In this document: positions 48,158 through 57,174 of the stretch, piece by piece
How positions within the stretch are numbered: position 1 is the stretch's first letter
How the letters are laid out: every line of letters starts with the position of its first letter
Assembly: GCA_016722445.1 (NCBI GenBank)
Contig: JADKIZ010000004.1
Span: forward strand, 124,001 to 188,000
DNA: 64,000 bases
Direction of reading: 5' to 3'
From: Flavobacteriales bacterium
Lineage (GTDB): Bacteria > Bacteroidota > Bacteroidia > Flavobacteriales_D > Sanyastnellaceae
The notes under the pieces: model-generated
The model's database searches: none
What the model was told of the DNA's origin: nothing
Seen by the model: the letters and a program-made list of their open reading frames with translations, nothing else
Made by a program: the position numbers and the translations under genes

Positions 48158-49180
48158 ATGCAGGATAAAATCAACCAATATCTGGCAGAAGTTGAAGCAT
48201 TTTCTGCCTCGGGAAATCAGGATACTGAAAATTTCAGGATTAAATTTCTGGGTAGAAAAGGTCTTCTGAACGACCTTTTTGAAGAATTCAAGACCATTTC
48301 ACCTGATCAAAAAAAGGTCATGGGACAGGAATTGAATAAACTGAAAAACGCGGTTCAGCAAAAAATCGATAGCCTGCAACAATCTACCGGACCGGTAAAA
48401 AGCAGTCAGGAAGGTATGGATCTAACCCGACCAACTGGTGCAGTTCCTTATGGCTCAAGACATCCGCTTTCTATCGTGAGGGGCGAAATCCTCGATATAT
48501 TTTCAAGAATTGGATTCACCGTTGCTGATGGGCCAGAAATTGAGGATGACTGGCACGTGTTCTCAGGTCTCAATTTTCCTCCAGAGCACCCAGCACGTGA
48601 TATGCAGGACACTTTTTTCATCCGTAAAAAAGGTGATAATGGCGAGGATGAAATGGTCCTTCGCACACATACCAGCAGCGTACAGGTGAGGGCCATGGAG
48701 AACCAAAAGCCTCCTATCAGAATCGTCATGCCTGGCCGCGTCTATAGAAATGAAGCTGTGAGCGCCAGAGCGCATTGTCAATTCCATCAGATTGAAGGAC
48801 TTTATATCGATGAAGGTGTTTCTTTTGCTGATATGAAGCAGACATTGCTGTATTTCACCCAAGAGTTTTTTGGTAAAGCAAAAATCAGATTGCGTCCCTC
48901 CTACTTCCCATTTACCGAACCAAGTGCAGAAATGGATGTCTATTGGGGACTTCAGACAGAAGCTGACTATCGAATTACCAAAGGCACCGGCTGGTTGGAA
49001 ATCATGGGCTGCGGTATGGTCGATCCTGCTGTACTCAGCGCCAGCGGTATCGATCCACAGAAGTATAGCGGTTTTGCTTTCGGTATGGGTATCGAACGAA
49101 TCACCATGCTCAGATACCAAATTGATGATCTGAGGATGTTTTTCGAAAACGATGTCAGATTTCTCAAGCAATTTTCCTGA
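48158..49180 (+). CDS. pheS: Phenylalanine-tRNA ligase alpha subunit
   Basis: This 340-residue catalytic subunit of class II PheRS has an N-terminal coiled coil (1-90) and then the catalytic core: motif 2 GRVYRNEAVSARAHCQFHQIEG and motif 3 GFAFGMGIERITMLRY, with the Phe-binding TEPSAEMDV region. It charges tRNA-Phe together with PheT (34930-32489), which is 13 kb away on the other strand. This split of pheS and pheT is common in Bacteroidota. The start at ATG 48158 is preferred to a TTG at 48152. Confidence 0.96.
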   Translation: MQDKINQYLAEVEAFSASGNQDTENFRIKFLGRKGLLNDLFEEFKTISPDQKKVMGQELNKLKNAVQQKIDSLQQSTGPVKSSQEGMDLTRPTGAVPYGSRHPLSIVRGEILDIFSRIGFTVADGPEIEDDWHVFSGLNFPPEHPARDMQDTFFIRKKGDNGEDEMVLRTHTSSVQVRAMENQKPPIRIVMPGRVYRNEAVSARAHCQFHQIEGLYIDEGVSFADMKQTLLYFTQEFFGKAKIRLRPSYFPFTEPSAEMDVYWGLQTEADYRITKGTGWLEIMGCGMVDPAVLSASGIDPQKYSGFAFGMGIERITMLRYQIDDLRMFFENDVRFLKQFS

Positions 49181-49259
49181 GATTTTACTGCAACAAATCA
49201 GACTATCTTAGTGTATTAATTACACTTATCTGAAATACTGTGTTCACACAATAGGCAAC

Positions 49260-49267
49260 TATATTTG
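49260..49267 (+). promoter_or_regulatory. Candidate -7 box for pdhA
   Basis: TATATTTG matches TAnnTTTG exactly and ends 17 bp before the pdhA start codon. The -33 region is not clear. The pheS-pdhA gap is about 100 bp, consistent with a separate transcript for pdhA-pdhC. Confidence 0.42.
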
Positions 49268-49284
49268 CCGTCAACTCAAACATC

Positions 49285-50331
49285 ATGGCTACTGAATTAG
49301 CAACCAACAAAACTGGCTCTTCAAAAACGGCCGCCGCTGCAGATGGACGATTCACCAAGGACATCTACAAGCGTTGGTATCGTGAAATGCTGCTGATGCG
49401 CAGATTTGAAGAAAAGTGCGGACATCTTTACATCCAGCAAAAATTCGGCGGATTCTGTCACCTCTATATCGGACAGGAAGCCGTGTTGTCTGGAATGATG
49501 GAAGCCATCAGGCCTTCAGATCGTGTCATTACCGCTTACAGAGATCATGCACATCCACTGGTGATGGGTACTGATCCTAAATTGGTGATGGCTGAATTGT
49601 ATGGCAAACAAACCGGACTTTCAAAAGGAAAAGGTGGTTCCATGCACATGTTTGACAAAGAAAAAAATCTGTTTGGCGGACATGGTATTGTGGGTGCTCA
49701 AATTCCAATGGGAGCTGGTATTGCCTTCGCAGATAAATATCGCGGAAATGACAATGTCACAATCTGTTTCTTTGGTGATGGTGCTGCCAGACAAGGTGCG
49801 CTGTACGAAACTTTCAACATGGCGATGACATGGAAACTACCGGTTATTTTCATCATTGAAAACAACCAGTATGCCATGGGAACATCGGTTGAACGTACAT
49901 CCAATGTCACAGACCTTTCATTGCTTGGATCTTCATTCCTGATGCCTTCTGCATCTGTGGATGGAATGCGCCCTGAAAGTGTTTGTGAAGCCATTGAGAA
50001 TGCTGCAGATCGCGCCAGAAGCGGTAATGGACCCACTCTTCTCGATATACAAACCTATCGCTACAAAGGTCACTCGATGAGTGATCCACAGAAATACCGC
50101 TCCAAAGAAGAAGTAGCAGAGTATCAGGAAAAGGATCCTATTGAACACGTGATTCGTAAAATCCGTGAAAACAAATGGATGACCGATGCTGAAATTGAAG
50201 CGGTAGAAAACGAAATCAAACAGGTCGTGGAAGAGTCAGTTGAATTCGCTGAAAACTCTCCATTGCCAACCGCCGATGAATTATACAAGGATGTCTATTC
50301 TCATGATGACTATCCTTATGTAAACGATTAA
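49285..50331 (+). CDS. pdhA: Pyruvate dehydrogenase E1 component, alpha subunit
   Basis: This 348-residue subunit binds thiamine diphosphate and starts pyruvate decarboxylation. It has YRDHAHPLVMG, KGKGGSMHMF, GHGIVGAQ and the ThDP motif GDGAARQGALYETFNMA...ENN, plus the phosphorylation-loop-like region YRYKGHSMSDPQKYRS. It is followed 27 bp later by pdhC. The beta subunit (pdhB) is not in this window; Bacteroidota often keep it elsewhere. Length is normal. Confidence 0.95.
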   Translation: MATELATNKTGSSKTAAAADGRFTKDIYKRWYREMLLMRRFEEKCGHLYIQQKFGGFCHLYIGQEAVLSGMMEAIRPSDRVITAYRDHAHPLVMGTDPKLVMAELYGKQTGLSKGKGGSMHMFDKEKNLFGGHGIVGAQIPMGAGIAFADKYRGNDNVTICFFGDGAARQGALYETFNMAMTWKLPVIFIIENNQYAMGTSVERTSNVTDLSLLGSSFLMPSASVDGMRPESVCEAIENAADRARSGNGPTLLDIQTYRYKGHSMSDPQKYRSKEEVAEYQEKDPIEHVIRKIRENKWMTDAEIEAVENEIKQVVEESVEFAENSPLPTADELYKDVYSHDDYPYVND

Positions 50332-50358
50332 TCATACACCCTATAGACTGCAGGAAAA

Positions 50359-51610
50359 ATGGCTGAAATTGTTCGAATGCCTAAATTGAGCGACACGATG
50401 ACCGAAGGTACCGTGGCGTCTTGGAATAAAAAAGTAGGTGACAAAGTAAAAACCGGTGAAGTCCTTGCCGAAATCGAAACAGATAAAGCCACCATGGAAT
50501 TTGAATCATTCCAGGATGGTGTGCTTCTTCATATCGGAGTAGAAAAAGGTAAAACCGCAAAAGTTGATTCCATTCTCGCCATTCTTGGTAAAGAAGGTGA
50601 AGATGTTTCTGCACTCATCGCATCCGATACCGTTTCTTCACAAGCCCCTGCAGCTGCTCCTGTAGCGGTTGCTGCAAGTACTGCCGCTTCTACTGTGGTA
50701 GCCCAACCTCAAGTGGTGGAAATGCCCGCTGTTGCGCATGAAAGCAATGGAAGACTCAAAGCGTCGCCATTGGCAAAAAAACTGGCCAATGAAAAAGGTA
50801 TCGACATCAGTAGTGTTGCAGGAAGCGGTGATGGTGGAAGAATTATTCGCCGCGATGTAGAAAATTACTCTCCTTCATCTTCTGGCTCAAAAATATCTGC
50901 AGCCCCAATTTTCACTCCTTCCGGTACTGAAAGCTTTACTGAAGAAAATATTTCTCAAATGCGCAAGACCATTGCGCGTCGACTTGCTGAAAGTAAATTC
51001 TCCGCACCGCACTTTTACCTCACCATGGAAATCAACATGGATCAAGCCATGTCGGCAAGAAAATCCATCAATGATTCTGGCGATGTAAAAATTTCATTCA
51101 ATGACATGGTTGTGAAAGCAACTGCAATGTCTTTGCTGAAACATCCTAAAGTGAATTCTTCATGGAGAGGTGAAACCATTCGTTACAACCAACATGTTCA
51201 TATCGGTGTTGCTGTAGCAGTAGATGAAGGTTTGCTTGTTCCTGTGGTTCGATTCGCCAATGAAAAAGGATTGGCGCAAATCGGTGCTGAAGTGAAATCT
51301 TTCGCTGAAAAAGCAAAATCAAAAAAGCTTCAGCCTACCGATTGGGAAGGAAATACTTTCACCATTTCAAATCTTGGGATGTTTGGCATCGATGAATTCA
51401 CTGCCATCATCAATCCACCGGATGCCTGCATTCTCGCAGTAGGCGGAATCAAAGCAGTTCCCGTGGTTTAAAAATGGTGCTGTCGTTCCTGGTAACGTCA
51501 TGAAAGTAACGTTGAGCTGTGACCACCGTGTCGTAGATGGTGCATCTGGCGCTGCCTTCCTTCAAACACTGAAATCTTACTTGGAAAACCCTGTGATGAT
51601 GCTTGTTTAA
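50359..51610 (+). CDS. pdhC: Pyruvate dehydrogenase E2 (dihydrolipoamide acetyltransferase), frameshifted
   Basis: One lipoyl domain (1-76) carries the lipoylated lysine K43 in IETDKATMEFE. An Ala/Pro/Val-rich linker follows, then the E3-binding domain (ASPLAKKLANEKGIDISSVAGSG, about 135-165) and the acyltransferase core. The frame stops at TAA 51469-51471 within a T-run, but the next frame continues as KNGAVVPGNVMKV and then SCDHRVVDGASGAAFLQ to a TAA at 51608-51610. One extra T at 51467-51469 explains the break. The catalytic HRxxDG motif lies after the break, so the uncorrected product would be inactive. Reconstructed length is about 416 residues. Confidence 0.93.
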
Positions 51611-51627
51611 AAGCCATTCACTAAAAA

Positions 51628-51658
51628 TAAAAAAAGGCCTCAATAATGAGGCCTTTTC
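51628..51658. terminator. Terminator between pdhC and the T9SS gene
   Basis: A 9-bp perfect stem (51634-51642 with 51647-51655) is preceded by an A-run and followed by a T-rich tract. It lies 18 bp after the corrected pdhC stop codon and 18 bp from the end of the convergent gene at 51676. Confidence 0.82.
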
Positions 51659-51675
51659 TTTTCCATGCTGATCAC

Positions 51676-52764
51676 TTACCTGACAATCAAATTTCTGATT
51701 TCAGTCGATGATCCATTTTCCAGTTTAATGAAATAACATCCAGATGGAAGTTGCAAATTCATCATGTCGTAGTCTCTCAGCATTTCACTGTGTAACATCC
51801 GGCCTGTTGCATCCAGCACCGTGACGAATGCACCACGTTCCGCTTTGATGTTTACCAAACCTGATGAAGGGTTCGGATAAACAGACCAATCTTTTGATGA
51901 CTCTTCTTTCGTACCTGCACTCAGTCCTATTATCATGGTTTCGCAGTAATCATCTGCGCAATTGCCTAGTTCATTGGTAGCATCGACACAAATCTCATAT
52001 TCACCAGGTGTGCTATAAGTGTGTGAAATCACATTTTGATCAAAAAATGACTCACTTGTTCCATCGCCATAGTTTACAGTATACATGGGATACGCAACAT
52101 CACTTGTACCCAGGTTATAATCAATAGTTATCTGAACTGCGCCATCCATTTCTACCATATCTACATTCAGTTCACATTGCGCCAGAGGATTGATACCACC
52201 AAAACTATGTGGCCAAGTGAAACAGCCATTGGCATCCACAACTACAACATCGCCTAACATGTATCCTGCATCGGTAAATGGAATGATGATATTGCCATCT
52301 CCGTTGTCCACATAATTTGCATCCACAGTCCAATTATAAGTATAGGGTTGAGAGCCGCCAGTGACACTTGCCACGACATCAAACTGATTGTTTTGATCGT
52401 CTACATTGACAACAGGATAATCTACTTCAACTGCATCACAGATGATAATGGCTTCATATTCGAATATCGCCAAACAATCATCCGGTTGTGTAGTGTTCGG
52501 ATCATCAAAATATGCAGTAATGGTGACTGGATAAGTACCAGGATCAGGGAAATATGCATACCCACCCATACCACCTGTACCCGATGTTGGATAATAAAAC
52601 CAAGTATAGGTGGTAATCATATTTTGCGGATTATCAATGATCAAATCGAGATGATATGATCCAGATCCGGTATCATTTTGAATGACGCCTGTGATGACAG
52701 GGCATTGGGCCTTTGACAACAAAACCGAGAGTGCCAGAAGGACAAAAGAACAAGTTGTTTTCAT
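51676..52764 (-). CDS. Secreted PKD-domain protein with T9SS type A sorting domain
   Basis: This 362-residue protein has a signal peptide (MKTTCSFVLLALSVLLSKA). Several PKD/SprB-like beta modules follow (GDVVVVDANGCFTWPHSFGG and YGDGTSESFFDQNVISHTYSTPGEYEICVDATNELG). The T9SS domain begins about residue 285 with WSVYPNPSSGLVNIKAERGAF and ends GCYFIKLENGSSTEIRNLIVR. It is probably a surface-anchored or released adhesin-like protein without enzymatic motifs. The start at 52764 was chosen for the signal peptide. It is divergent from the next T9SS gene. Confidence 0.85.
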   Translation of the reverse strand: MKTTCSFVLLALSVLLSKAQCPVITGVIQNDTGSGSYHLDLIIDNPQNMITTYTWFYYPTSGTGGMGGYAYFPDPGTYPVTITAYFDDPNTTQPDDCLAIFEYEAIIICDAVEVDYPVVNVDDQNNQFDVVASVTGGSQPYTYNWTVDANYVDNGDGNIIIPFTDAGYMLGDVVVVDANGCFTWPHSFGGINPLAQCELNVDMVEMDGAVQITIDYNLGTSDVAYPMYTVNYGDGTSESFFDQNVISHTYSTPGEYEICVDATNELGNCADDYCETMIIGLSAGTKEESSKDWSVYPNPSSGLVNIKAERGAFVTVLDATGRMLHSEMLRDYDMMNLQLPSGCYFIKLENGSSTEIRNLIVR

Positions 52765-53031
52765 GTGTAAAAGTGTTTGGTATCTGTACATATGATCACA
52801 TGCGTAGTCTGGTTGTTGCATGGTGCAACCATCTTTTACTTTCTTGGTCTGATTGGATTTTCGGTCATTCAGAAAACAAATCTTACAACTTATTTGGACG
52901 GCATATCAGTTTGCAATTCCCAAGGTGCAGCGCGAACATACATCGCTTCTAACAGCAGATTACTCAAAGATTTATGTAAAAAAATTATTGTATTTATTTT
53001 CTATCCGTGGCAAACAATATCGAGATCAGAT

Positions 53032-53039
53032 TAGATTTG
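53032..53039 (+). promoter_or_regulatory. Candidate -7 box in the 301-bp gap between two divergent T9SS genes
   Basis: TAGATTTG matches TAnnTTTG exactly and ends 26 bp before the ATG at 53066. The gap 52765-53065 is otherwise AT-rich and I see no gene, repeat or hairpin in it. An open frame from 52853 that joins the gene upstream has no signal of being coding. Confidence 0.42.
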
Positions 53040-53065
53040 ATCAGAATAATCCGAATAATCCGACC

Positions 53066-54646
53066 ATGAAAAAAATTCTAAGCTTCTACTTTATCCTACT
53101 TGCTATTGGGAGCATCGCCCAAATTCCTGGATCATTGGATCCATCATTCAATGGCAACGGAAAATATGCATATGACTTCGGTTTTCAAGACAATTTGCAA
53201 TGCGTTGCGATTCAACCCAACGATCAAAAAATTGTATCAGCGGGCACTGCACTATCGGCAGGTTTTGCCGGAAGACTTGTGATCGTGCGCCAGAATCCCG
53301 ATGGTACATTGGATCCTGATTTTAGCGGAGATGGAATTCTGATGATCGAAGATTATACAGAAAGCTATGCTTATGCCTGTCATATTGGAACGGATGGCAA
53401 AATTACTGTTGCAGGAACCGCCGCAGATCCAACTTATCTCTTTTCTATGCTGGTATTGCGCTATTTGGAAGATGGAACGCCAGATACATCGTTTGGTATA
53501 GATGGAGTTGCACGATATGAAATCAGTCCGCTGGATGATTTTGCATATAACATGGCGATACAGGAAGATGGAAAAATCGTCCTTGCAGGAACAGCCCAGG
53601 ATGAAAATTATCGCAACGTTCCAACCATTGTACGATTGCTTTCCGACGGAAGTCTCGACACGGATTTTGGAACAGATGGCGTTGCACAGGTCGAAATAGT
53701 AGAAGCAGATAATAAATTCAATGATGTAAAAATTGATTCTCAAGGACGCATCGTAGCATGCGGGCATATTGGTTTCCCTCTCACGGGTACAGGTCAATTC
53801 AATTTTGACGTTATGGTTGCTCGCTTTCTTGAAGATGGAAACACAGACACAAGTTTTGATGGTGATGGCAAGGTGGCTACGCCTGTTTCTGCAGAATACG
53901 TAGAGTCGGCTCTTGGACTTACTTTACTCAACGATGACAAAATACTTGTCGCAGGCTATACAACACTCCTTGACTTTTCTTTTGATGCTCTATTGATTCA
54001 ATATGACGTGGATGGACAAACAGATAATACGTTCGGCGCTTCAGGCATTCAGACATACGATCATGCCATACAAGATGTATTTTATGATGTTACCATTGAT
54101 GCCAATGGAAAAATACTACCGTGTGGTACCTCTGGAGGATTCTTCTTTGATGATCGCGACTTTTTACTGATGCGGTTACTCGCTGATGGAACTCCCGATC
54201 CTTCATTTGCCAATGCTGGTATGTCGCTGGAAAGTATTCTCACCTCATTTGACGAAGCGAATGCGATTGTCGTGCAGGCAGATGACAGAATTGTTTTAGC
54301 GGGAAAAACAAACAACGGAACCAACAATGATATTGGCCTCGCCAGGTATTTGCATACTGGTACCGATCATGTTATAGGCGAAACACTTGAAAAGGTTCAA
54401 CTGTTTCCAAATCCTGTCCGTGCCGGACATGAAATACAACTCAGTGGAATTGAGCACGCCGACATAGAAAGTATGGCCATCATCAATCAACTTGGAATGA
54501 CTGTCACAGAGCAGATTCCATCATTTAATCACTGGAATTATATTCAACTTCCGGAATTATCGGCAAACAGCCAATATGTTTTACAGATCAAATTGAAAAA
54601 CGGAGCGGTGATTCATCAATGTTTTTTGGTGATGAATAATGATTAA
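53066..54646 (+). CDS. Secreted delta-60-repeat protein with T9SS sorting domain
   Basis: This 526-residue protein has a signal peptide (MKKILSFYFILLAIGSIAQ). It contains six or more delta-60 repeats, each of about 55-65 residues with LDPSFNGNGK, QPNDQKIVSAG and GTPDTSFG-type motifs. Such repeats are widespread in secreted bacterial proteins and are usually modelled as beta-propellers. The C-terminus (residues about 445-526, VQLFPNPVRAGHEIQLSG) is a T9SS sorting domain ending GAVIHQCFLVMN. Function unknown. Confidence 0.87.
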   Translation: MKKILSFYFILLAIGSIAQIPGSLDPSFNGNGKYAYDFGFQDNLQCVAIQPNDQKIVSAGTALSAGFAGRLVIVRQNPDGTLDPDFSGDGILMIEDYTESYAYACHIGTDGKITVAGTAADPTYLFSMLVLRYLEDGTPDTSFGIDGVARYEISPLDDFAYNMAIQEDGKIVLAGTAQDENYRNVPTIVRLLSDGSLDTDFGTDGVAQVEIVEADNKFNDVKIDSQGRIVACGHIGFPLTGTGQFNFDVMVARFLEDGNTDTSFDGDGKVATPVSAEYVESALGLTLLNDDKILVAGYTTLLDFSFDALLIQYDVDGQTDNTFGASGIQTYDHAIQDVFYDVTIDANGKILPCGTSGGFFFDDRDFLLMRLLADGTPDPSFANAGMSLESILTSFDEANAIVVQADDRIVLAGKTNNGTNNDIGLARYLHTGTDHVIGETLEKVQLFPNPVRAGHEIQLSGIEHADIESMAIINQLGMTVTEQIPSFNHWNYIQLPELSANSQYVLQIKLKNGAVIHQCFLVMNND

Positions 54647-54670
54647 ATCTTGCCGTTAAATCGTCTGTTT

Positions 54671-55785
54671 CTACTGGAACATTTCTTTTACCTTTTGGAA
54701 AAAGGATTTGTCTTTGCCTGTAGGATTGGGTTTAAAATTGGGAGATTGCTTTAGTTTTTCCAACAGCTTTTTCTCTTCGTCATTTAATTTCTGAGGTGTC
54801 CAAACATTGATGTTCACCAGCAGATCACCGTGCCCATATCCATTCACATCTTTCAACCCTTTGCCTTTTAAGCGAACAATTTTCCCGCTTTGCGTACCAG
54901 GTTCAATTTTTATCTGAGCTCTTCCTTTGACGAGAGGAATCTCAGCAGGCGCACCCATTGCCGCGTCGGCGAAATTGATGTAGAGATCGTAGTAAAGATT
55001 AATGCCATCTCTCTTGAGTTCCTGATGTTCCTCTTCTTCAATCTGAACGAGAAGATCGCCGGGAATGCCGCCATAAGGACCCGCATTTCCTTTACCTGCA
55101 ACATTGAGAGTCATTCCTTCTCCAACACCTGCAGGAATATTTATTTCTAGAATTTCTTCGCTTCGCTTTTGTCCGTTTTCATCGGCATCTTTCGGCTTAT
55201 TTTTTATGGTCTTGCCTGCACCGTGACACTTAGGACAAGTTGATGTCGTGGCCATCTGACCCAAAATTGTATTGGTCACACGGCGCACCTGACCATTTCC
55301 CCCACAAGTGGTGCACGTATCAAAGGTCACATCATTCGAATTGATGAGTTTGAAAACCTTGATTTTTTTGGTGCAGCCATTCGCGATTTCTTCGAGGTTC
55401 AACTTCACTTTGATGCGAAGATTTGAACCTTTCACACGACGCTGACCGCCGCCACCTCCACCACCAAATCCACCACCACCAAATGCTCCTCCGAATATGT
55501 CGCCGAACTGTGAGAATATGTCGTCCATATTCATGTGTTGTCCACCTCCACCAAATCCACCACCCATACCCGCGTGTCCATACTGATCGTATTGCGCACG
55601 TTTCTGCGGATCACTCAAAATGCCATAAGCATCAGCAGCCTCCTTGAATTTTTCTTCCGCTTCTGAATTACCAGGATTCTTGTCTGGATGAAATTTTAAC
55701 GCCATCTGACGATAAGCCTTTTTATCTCAGCTTCTGAAGCTCCTTTGCTTATCCCCAATATGTCGTAATAGTCTCTTTTTGCCAT
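54671..55785 (-). CDS. dnaJ: Molecular chaperone DnaJ, frameshifted in the J domain
   Basis: This Hsp40 co-chaperone of DnaK has the start MAKRDYYDILGISKGASEAE. The J domain breaks at a T-run (55719-55723 on the + strand): one missing base would continue as IKKAYRQMALKFHPDKNPG. The HPD motif and the G/F-rich linker follow. The zinc region has only two CxxCxGxG-type repeats (CTTCGGNG and CPKCHGAG) instead of four, which is usual for Bacteroidota DnaJ. The C-terminal substrate-binding domain follows. It ends KEMFQ. Reconstructed length is about 371 residues. grpE lies directly upstream on the same strand, giving a grpE-dnaJ operon. Confidence 0.93.
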
Positions 55786-55806
55786 GTGTAATGCGCTAAT
55801 ACTTGT

Positions 55807-56420
55807 TTACTGACCAATGACCACTTTTGAAAAACGAATCACCTTGTCATTGAGCATATATCCCTTTTCAACTTCATCTACGACCTTACCAACCATATCA
55901 GAGTCGGCGCTGGAATCTGAGTGATGGCTTCATGGTAATCGGTATCGAAGACCTGCCCTGTCGATTCCATCGGCTTCAAACCTTTTGTTTCGAGCTTCCT
56001 GTAAATTTTTTGATGGATCAATACAAAACCTTCTCTCACGATTGATATGTCATCCACTGACTCATTGGCCTTCACAGCACGATCGAAATCATCGAGAATA
56101 GGCAACAACTCTTTGATCACATCTGAAGATGCTGTAGAAAGCAATTCAGATCTCTCCTTCATGCTTCTCTTCCGGAAATTATCAAATTCGGCATAGAGTC
56201 GCATGTATTTGTCTCTCCATTCACCAGCTTCATGCTTCCACTTTTCGGTTTCATTTTCTGGTGTTTGCTCATCAGCAGAGGTCTCAGGAGTTCCGAGATC
56301 TGGGTTATGGGCATCAGTAAGTGCAGCTTCTGATTCTGGTTGTGGTGTCTGTTCGTTCATTTCGTCCTTGTTCATCGATTCGAAAATTTTCCTTACCCGC
56401 GATTTCAAGTTTTTTGCCAT
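55807..56420 (-). CDS. grpE: Nucleotide exchange factor GrpE, frameshifted near the C-terminus
   Basis: This cofactor releases ADP from DnaK. An acidic N-terminal part (NEQTPQPESEAALTD) is followed by the long helical region (EKWKHEAGEWRDKYMRLYAEFDNFRKRS) and the beta domain. The frame changes near 55905-55910: it reads ITQIPAP and then, one base out of phase, DSDMVGKVVDEVEKGYMLNDKVIRF to a TAA at 55807-55809. One missing base explains it, giving about 205 residues, normal for GrpE. The start at 56420 (MAKNLKSRVRKIF) is chosen; MNKDEMNEQ at 56375 is an alternative. dnaJ starts 21 bp downstream of the corrected stop. Confidence 0.93.
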
Positions 56421-56463
56421 GGCGTTGATTTGGGTCAAAGTGGCAGATAACTGCTGCCATATG

Positions 56464-56493
56464 CAATAAAAAGCCCCCGGAAAAACCGGGGGC
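56464..56493 (-). terminator. Rho-independent terminator after the TlpA-like gene
   Basis: An 8-bp perfect stem (GCCCCCGG with CCGGGGGC, 56473-56480 with 56486-56493) has an A5 loop. On the minus strand it is followed by a T-run, which ends the transcript of the gene at 56522-57088 before grpE. Confidence 0.85.
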
Positions 56494-56521
56494 GCAAATG
56501 TAGTTCAATTCAAATGCTGTA

Positions 56522-57088
56522 TCAGAGGCTCTTTACATGCATATCAAGCTGCTTGTGAAGCTCCAATCCACGTAGGTTTTTAGCCACGATGATACCGTTT
56601 TCATCAATCAAAAAACTCATTGGAATGCTGGAAACACCGTAAACAGCCGCTGCGCCATTCTGCCAGCCTTTCAGGTCGCTGACATGATTCTTCCAAATCA
56701 GGCCGTCCTTTTCTATTGCACCTTTCCAGGCATCTTTATTCTGATCCAGAGAAACAGAGAAAATGTCGAATCCTTTGGCTGTTTTGAATTTGGCTTTTTG
56801 ATATTTCTGATAAGCAGAAACAACATTGGGATTTTCTCTTCTGCAAGGGCCACACCATGATGCCCAGAAATCAATCAAAACGAGTTTTCCTCTCAAAGAA
56901 GAAAGTTTGATGTTTTTTCCATCCACTCCAGCCATTTCAATATCCGGAGCTTCATCACCAATATTGGTACCGATGGCTACTGGTTTGTTGGCCATTTTCT
57001 TCGCTTTCACCGGCGATTCTACTGTGGTGAAACTGTAAACAGATACTGTCGCGATCACTACAGTCAAAATTGCAATTACTTTTTTCAT
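56522..57088 (-). CDS. TlpA-like thiol-disulfide reductase
   Basis: This 188-residue exported thioredoxin-fold protein has a signal sequence (MKKVIAILTVVIATVSVYSF), then the AhpC/TSA-Redoxin domain with the redox motif WCGPC (C79-x2-C82) in FWASWCGPCRREN. The cis-proline loop reads VSSIPMSFLIDENG. The family reduces disulfides in periplasmic or surface proteins, for example during cytochrome c maturation. The specific partner is unknown. A terminator follows, so it is probably monocistronic. Confidence 0.9.
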   Translation of the reverse strand: MKKVIAILTVVIATVSVYSFTTVESPVKAKKMANKPVAIGTNIGDEAPDIEMAGVDGKNIKLSSLRGKLVLIDFWASWCGPCRRENPNVVSAYQKYQKAKFKTAKGFDIFSVSLDQNKDAWKGAIEKDGLIWKNHVSDLKGWQNGAAAVYGVSSIPMSFLIDENGIIVAKNLRGLELHKQLDMHVKSL

Positions 57089-57174
57089 GGATTTTTTTTT
57101 CAGTGGTTAAAATTAACGACGTTTCCCATCTTGTTTCCAAACATTCTGCCAAAGCTTTCTTCTGGATTGAATTT

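Noticed and set aside
51461..51475. Programmed frameshift in pdhC
   Set aside because: The site does not fit a known slippery heptamer in phase, and other genes in the window show the same one-base lesions, so an indel error is more likely.
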